NCBI GenBank assembly: GCA_019637915.1
Contig: JAHBUV010000001.1
Location: 806,001 to 870,000, forward strand
Length of the DNA: 64,000 nucleotides
Direction of reading: 5' to 3'
Origin: Pseudobdellovibrionaceae bacterium
Lineage (GTDB): Bacteria > Bdellovibrionota > Bdellovibrionia > Bdellovibrionales > Bdellovibrionaceae
The notes beneath the pieces were generated by a model that did no database searches, was not told the origin of the DNA, and saw only the letters and a program-made list of their open reading frames with translations. Made by a program: the position numbers and the translations under genes. Each line of letters starts with the position of its first letter. The first letter of the stretch is position 1. Below are positions 58,126 through 64,000 of the stretch, piece after piece.

Positions 58126-58470
58126 TCTTTTAAAAAACGCCTGACTTCAGAACAGTCGACCCGCGTTTCGTCCCAGCCTGAGACAAGTGCGCGATATGAT
58201 TTGAGAATATCGACCATCACCCTTGTGGCCACGACCTTGGTCGGGTTAGCCTGTCCCTATCGCACCAAGGTCCGTACATGGAAGCTCTGGACCGGCGAAA
58301 AGGGAGGATCGGATGAGACGTCGGAAATTCGACCATCGCGACAAGTCACCGAAGTGAAGATGCGTCACCAGGATTGCAAAAGCGCCGGGTCCGTCCGGCA
58401 GCGAAATGACGGACATCAACGAAAACGATTGAACCAAAAATACAAAGGAGGTTCCTTCGAATAGTTTGAT
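58126..58470 (+). other. 345-base gene-free stretch before the c-di-GMP RNA
   Basis: No convincing gene. It contains several short inverted repeats: CGATAT/ATATCG (58194-58213), GGTCC/GGACC around 58270-58295, and a perfect GTGGCCAC. These could belong to a structured RNA but no known family was matched. A TTG-initiated 87-codon frame (58201-58464) has a lipobox-like LVGLAC but no ribosome-binding site. Near its end, AAAA-15 nt-TTCGAATA (58437-58463) weakly resembles a sigma28 promoter placing a start near 58471. Confidence 0.4.
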
Positions 58471-58489
58471 TCTTTAAGGATTCGTCCTT

Positions 58490-58577
58490 CCTTTGCCTCA
58501 AGGCAAACCGCGTGAAAGCGCGGGACGCAAAGCTAGAGGGGCTCACCGGGCAACCGAAGCCAGCCAGCTGCCAAAGG
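58490..58577 (+). promoter_or_regulatory. cyclic-di-GMP-I (GEMM-I) riboswitch aptamer
   Basis: P1 is CCTTTG (58490-58495) with CAAAGG (58572-58577). P2 contains the consensus GGCAAACC, a stem closed by a GAAA tetraloop (58514-58517) and then GGGACGCAAAGC (58522-58533), all matching the GEMM-I core. P3 follows with GGCT/AGCC and an inner CGG-GCAA-CCG hairpin. The tetraloop-receptor arrangement is as in known aptamers that bind one c-di-GMP. Confidence 0.9.
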
Positions 58578-58611
58578 TAATAGAGTCACCGGAGGAATAC
58601 TGAGGTGGACA

Positions 58612-58662
58612 ATGGAAGGAAAGATTCAAAAATATATCATGGATTGGTTTCATTCCCCTTAG
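58612..58662 (+). CDS. possible 16-codon ORF inside the riboswitch RNA
   Basis: ATG 58612 with GAGG 6 bases upstream opens a 16-codon frame (MEGKIQKYIMDWFHSP) ending at TAG 58662, between the aptamer and the terminator hairpin. The peptide would be small and amphipathic. It may be chance, since the RNA could be wholly non-coding; the good binding site is the only support. Confidence 0.25.
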   Translation: MEGKIQKYIMDWFHSP

Positions 58663-58763
58663 CCTGCGTGGTTTTTACGGAAGAATCCCGCAGGCACCTT
58701 ATAAGGACCTGAGAGCGAGGGGAAATTTTTTAAGAATCAGAAATCGTTGATCGATCATCGTTG

Positions 58764-58797
58764 AAACCCGCTGTCCACCAGCGGGTTTCCTTTTTTC
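58764..58797 (+). terminator. intrinsic terminator of the c-di-GMP RNA
   Basis: A perfect 10-bp stem (AAACCCGCTG and complement) with loop TCCAC is followed by CCTTTTTTCC. It is a strong terminator about 190 bases after the aptamer. Confidence 0.9.
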
Positions 58798-58825
58798 CGG
58801 CGCGGTCACGTCCCGCGCGGGCCCT

Positions 58826-59116
58826 TCAGGGCGACCCGCCGTCCTTCGACGCGCGGTTCTTGTCGACGATGGCCACGATGATCAGGATGAAGGCCAGGAG
58901 CCGCAGCACGTAGATCGCGCTGCGGGCCTCGTACTCCTGAGGAGTGCCCATCAGCAGCAGGCGTTCCAGGGACATCAGCCAGAAAGCGACGGCGAACAGA
59001 AGGAGCAGACGGTCCCCCGTCCTCCGGTAGTACTTGTAAAAATACAGTCCGATCACCGCGCAGACCATGGTGATGGCGCCGAACAGGAAAAAGCCAAAAG
59101 GTGTCACCACAAACAT
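58826..59116 (-). CDS. small membrane protein, DUF5985-like
   Basis: A 96-aa protein with three membrane helices (FGFFLFGAITMVCAVIGLYF, LLLLFAVAFWLMSLERLLL, YVLRLLAFILIIVAIVDKNR). The YYRRTGDRLLLLFAVAFW pattern and LRLLAFxxIIxAIVDKNR ending match DUF5985. The start at 59116 is preferred to 59122 because AGGAG is 6 bases upstream of it. Last gene of the five-gene signalling operon, often paired with a second such protein. Confidence 0.75.
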   Translation of the reverse strand: MFVVTPFGFFLFGAITMVCAVIGLYFYKYYRRTGDRLLLLFAVAFWLMSLERLLLMGTPQEYEARSAIYVLRLLAFILIIVAIVDKNRASKDGGSP

Positions 59117-59125
59117 TCCCATCTC

Positions 59126-59383
59126 CTAGCTCGTCTCCCAAATGAAGCCGTACAACAGGATGCACAACCCCCCCAGGAGGACAAACGAACGCGGCAGGAC
59201 CAGATTGATCGTGGGTCCGGTCAAAAGATCCACGAACAGCATCACGTTGTTCAGGAAAATGGCGACGAAGCAGATCGTCGTCCACAGCAGGAAACGGCTT
59301 TTCGCCTTCATGTACGCGCGCCACTGCAAAAGGGCGCACACGCAACTCGTCAAAGCGCAAAGGATGTAAATGAGATACGACAT
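59126..59383 (-). CDS. small membrane protein, DUF5985-like
   Basis: An 85-aa protein with three hydrophobic helices (LIYILCALTSCVCALLQW, LLWTTICFVAIFLNNVMLFVD split over two, FVLLGGLCILLYGFIWE). RAYMKAKSRFLLW and NNVMLFVDL match the second member of DUF5985 pairs. ATG 59383 with AGAGG 7 bases upstream; in-frame start codons at 59386 and 59389 also exist. It overlaps the winged-helix gene's stop region. Confidence 0.72.
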   Translation of the reverse strand: MSYLIYILCALTSCVCALLQWRAYMKAKSRFLLWTTICFVAIFLNNVMLFVDLLTGPTINLVLPRSFVLLGGLCILLYGFIWETS

Positions 59384-59385
59384 CA

Positions 59386-59759
59386 TCAATCCTCTTTCCT
59401 GATCTTGAAGGCGTCTGCGAAAGACCGGATGGACGGGTCCACCGGCGATTCATAAATAAACCCGATAATGGTCACCCGTCGACTGGAATATTGAGAGGCG
59501 AGTTCGCCCACGGTCTCCCGCAAAGAAGGGGTTTTCGGGGCGTAACTGTACGAGGCCCCCGCCCCTTCGGCCTGCAACAACCCGAAGCTCGCGAGGGCCT
59601 CAAGATGGTGGGTCGCGATGGTGGGGTTGCTGCGCAACTCGCGGCTGACCTCCTCCGCGGACCAGGGCCGGTCCTCGCGCGAGCGCAGGAGAAGCAGGAC
59701 CTCCAGGCGCCCGACGGAATCGATGTAACGGCTGATGAACCTCTTCATTTCCTCTTCGG

Positions 59760-59763
<4 letters not shown>
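59386..59763 (-). CDS. winged-helix transcriptional regulator-like protein
   Basis: A 125-aa protein with a winged helix at residues about 10-75 (RLEVLLLLRSREDRPWSAEEV, then SNPTIATHHLEALASFGLLQ, SYSYAP as wing). The C-terminal about 45 residues are helical and extended (SSRRVTIIGFIYESPVDP). Probably a DNA-binding regulator, though a protein-binding winged helix cannot be excluded. Start overlaps the stop of the upstream kinase gene (ATGA). Confidence 0.75.
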
Positions 59764-61828
<2,065 letters not shown>

Positions 61829-61832
<4 letters not shown>

Positions 61833-64000
61833 GTGGCCTCTTCCTGCTGTTTCTGCTCAAGCCACTGGTGCATGACCGCCAGCAGCTTGCTTTCATCCAC
61901 GGGTTTCGTCACGTAGTCCGAAGCGCCCGCGGCCAGGCATTTCTCGCGATCCCCTTTCATGGCTTTCGCCGTCAGGGAAATGATGGGCAGGTTCAGGAAC
62001 TCGCTCATCTCGCGGATGCGTCCGATCGCCTCCAACCCGTCCATCTCGGGCATCATGGTGTCCATCAGGACCAGGTCCGTGTCCTCGTTCTCGCTCAGGA
62101 CCTTCAGGCCCTGACGGCCGTTCTCGGCGTAGATCACCTGCATGCCGTGGGCCTTCAGCACCGTCGACAGGGCGAAGATGTTGCGCATGTCATCGTCGAC
62201 GATCAGCACCTTGCGGCCCGTGAAGTCCGCGTTGAGCGGCAGAGGCATGGCGCGGATGGGCTCCGTTTCGCTGCGGCGATCGGCGATGAACCCGTCCGAA
62301 CCGATGTACTTCTGCGGCAGGAAGAGGCGGAAGGTGCTGCCTTGGCCGGGCACGCTCTCCACTTCGATGATGCCGCCGAGCAGGCGCGCGATTTCGCGGC
62401 TGATCGTGAGGCCCAGGCCCGTGCCGCCGTATTTGCGGCTGGTGGTGCCGTCGGCCTGCTGGAAGGCCTCGAAGATGAGCTTCTGTTTGTCCGTCGGGAT
62501 CCCGATCCCGGTGTCGGTGACGCTGAAGACCAGCACGTTTTTGCTGTGGTTCAGGGTGTCGAGCGGGTAATCGCCGCGGTTCTGGGCCAGGCTGATCGAC
62601 AGGCCGACGCGGCCCTTGTCCGTGAACTTGAAGGCGTTCGACAGCAGGTTCTTGAGGATCTGCTGCAGGCGGTTCTCGTCCGTGAACATCTTGATCGGCA
62701 CTTCCGGCGACTTCTCGATGACGAAATCGAGGTTCTTGTGCTCGGCGACCGGGCGGAAGGTCTGCTCCAGGTAGTCGATGACCGAGAGCATTCGCACGTC
62801 CTTCGGATCCACCGGCATTTTCCCGGCTTCGACCTTGGACAGATCGAGGATCTCGTTGATCAGGGCCAAGAGGTCCTGACCGGCGGAGTTCACCGTCGAG
62901 GCGTACTTCACCTGTTCGCCGGTGAGGTTGCCGTCCTTGTTCTCGGCCAGGGTCTTCGACAGGATCAACAGGCTGTTCAGCGGCGTGCGCAGCTCGTGGG
63001 ACATGTTCGCCAGGAACTCCGACTTGTACTTCGAGATGAGGGACAGCTGCTCGGCTTTTTCCTCGAGCGAACGGCTGGCGAGCTCGACCTCGTTGTTTTT
63101 GACCTCGAGCAGTTTGGCTTTGTCCTCGAGCTCCTTGGCCTGGGCCTCGAGTTCGGCGTTGGACCGTTTCAGCTCCTGCAGGAGCTCTTCCGTCCGCATG
63201 CTCGAGGAGATCATGTTCAGGATCACGCCGATGGAGTCCATCAGCTGATCGAGGAAGTTGATGTAGTTCTGCGTGAAGGGCTTGGTCGAAGCGAGCTCGA
63301 TCACCGCCTTCAGCTCCCCTTCGAAGAGAACCGGCATGACGATGACGTTGACGGCTTTGACCTGCACCAGGGCCGATTCGATGGTCACGACGTTTTCCGC
63401 CGGCGACCCCAGCAGGATGCGTTTCTTCTCGAAAGCGCACTGGCCGACCAGGCCTTCCTTCAGGCGGTAGCGGTTCGAAACGCTGCGACGCTCGGTGAAG
63501 GCGTAGCTGGCGATGAGGTTCAGCAACGGCACGTCGTTGTCGCTTTCCAGCATGAAGAAAGCGCCTTGGTGCGCGTCCACCAAAGGCGTCAGTTCGCTCA
63601 TGATCAATTGCGCGACGGAGGTGATGCTGCGCTGACCCTGCATCATGCCGGAGAACTTCGCGAGGTTGGTTTTCAGCCAGTCCTGCTCGGTGTTCTTCTG
63701 GGTGGTGTCCTTCAGGTTCCCGATCATCTGGTTGATGTTGTCTTTCAGGGCCGCGACCTCCCCTTGGGCGTCGACGGTGATCTGACGGGTCAAATCCCCT
63801 TTGGTCACCGCGGTGGACACCTCGGCGATGGCGCGGACCTGGGTGGTCAGGTTGCCGGCCAGCTGGTTCACGTTGTCGGTGAGATCCTTCCAGGTTCCCG
63901 AAGCGCCCGGCACTTTCGCCTGACCGCCGAGTTTCCCTTCGATCCCCACCTCGCGGGCCACCGTGGTCACCTGATCGGCGAAAGTCCGCAAGGTGTCGGT
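61829..64000 (-). CDS. HAMP-repeat/GAF hybrid histidine kinase, N terminus beyond the window
   Basis: At least 723 residues, open at the right edge. Visible order: HAMP-type repeats ([20 protein letters not shown] and [14 protein letters not shown]), a GAF domain (about 115-265, [22 protein letters not shown]), coiled coil ([17 protein letters not shown]), HisKA with [10 protein letters not shown], HATPase with DTGIGI and GGTGLGL, and a C-terminal receiver (DTMMPEMDG). HAMP-array kinases of this type (Nik1/TcsA-like) sense osmotic or other cytoplasmic cues. First visible gene of the operon. Confidence 0.9.

Larger units (their letters stand above)
58471..58797 (+). ncRNA. stand-alone c-di-GMP-I riboswitch RNA (merRNA-like)
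   Basis: A likely transcript of about 325 nt: a UUCG-capped hairpin (AAGGA-TTCG-TCCTT, 58476-58489), a c-di-GMP-I aptamer, a structured middle part with CCTGCG/CGCAGG (58663-58668 with 58689-58694) and CCTTATAAGG, and an intrinsic terminator. No ordinary gene lies between aptamer and terminator. In Bdellovibrio bacteriovorus an extremely abundant RNA of this type (merRNA) is known from the attack phase; identity with that is inferred from architecture. The 5' end is inferred, not seen. Confidence 0.75.

Noticed and set aside
58201-58464. 87-codon frame with signal-like N terminus and LVGLAC
   Set aside because: TTG start without any ribosome-binding site and a C-terminal part with random-looking composition. 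Left as a gene-free stretch.

Overview
The window is a GC-rich, densely packed chromosomal segment from a Gram-negative bacterium, most likely of the Bdellovibrionota (Bdellovibrio-like) or a neighbouring delta-type lineage. The pointers are: RNase Y beside TyrS, an FtsY with an N-terminal membrane helix, an SMC gene followed by ftsY, a class II (B12) ribonucleotide reductase, alpha2-type glycyl-tRNA synthetase, many lipoproteins and secreted proteins without familiar relatives, abundant hybrid histidine kinases, and a stand-alone cyclic-di-GMP-I riboswitch RNA like the abundant one described in Bdellovibrio. The species assignment is inference; no rRNA is present.

Layout. 0-6.3 kb: a PDZ-S41 protease, a small Fis-type DNA-binding protein, a CHASE3-PAS hybrid kinase and two unknown proteins, all on the minus strand. 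6.5-16.5 kb: secreted proteins (one of 778 aa), a di-heme cytochrome, a flavin monooxygenase, the RNA helicase RhlE, a papain-like secreted protein, two small genes each closed by a clean terminator, and a secreted zinc peptidase. 16.9-27.0 kb: an accessory region, visibly more AT-rich in most of its genes, abutting a tRNA-Arg(UCG). It holds a PIN-domain protein with a small partner, a Tat-exported beta-propeller protein, a helix-turn-helix remnant, a BrnT/CopG-type toxin-antitoxin pair with a strong operator-laden promoter, a subtilase operon (membrane-anchored propeptide-like protein, giant lipoprotein protease with 14 RCC1 repeats, small protein) and a divergent XRE regulator.

27.1-46.8 kb: housekeeping genes in short operons, often convergent with almost no spacer: LemA and two TPM proteins, an RluA-methyltransferase fusion, QueF, a TrmH-type methyltransferase with an acyl-CoA dehydrogenase, a CinA-like protein, NrdJ, cysteine desulfurase with an IscA-type protein, a ferredoxin-TyrS-RNase Y-5-FCL-ZapA run. 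45.6-54.5 kb: FtsY, SMC and PPDK (overlapping start/stop codons between PPDK and SMC), then glycyl-tRNA synthetase. 54.6-58.1 kb: an HD-GYP phosphodiesterase-type protein, a di-heme cytochrome c with an EI24/CysZ-like membrane protein, a J-domain-like membrane protein, and an Mrp-type P-loop ATPase lacking the usual CxxC. 58.47-58.80 kb: the c-di-GMP-I RNA with its own terminator and no conventional downstream gene. 58.8-64 kb: a five-gene signalling operon (HAMP-GAF kinase, REC-PAS kinase-REC, winged helix, two DUF5985-like membrane proteins) running off the right edge.

Themes: second-messenger and phosphorelay signalling (HD-GYP, c-di-GMP RNA, three hybrid kinases), envelope proteolysis (S41, HExxH, S8, papain-like) and RNA modification (RluA/MTase, TrmH, QueF, RhlE, RNase Y). 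The most unusual items are the c-di-GMP RNA, the subtilase module with an apparent trans-acting propeptide, and the RluA-methyltransferase fusion.
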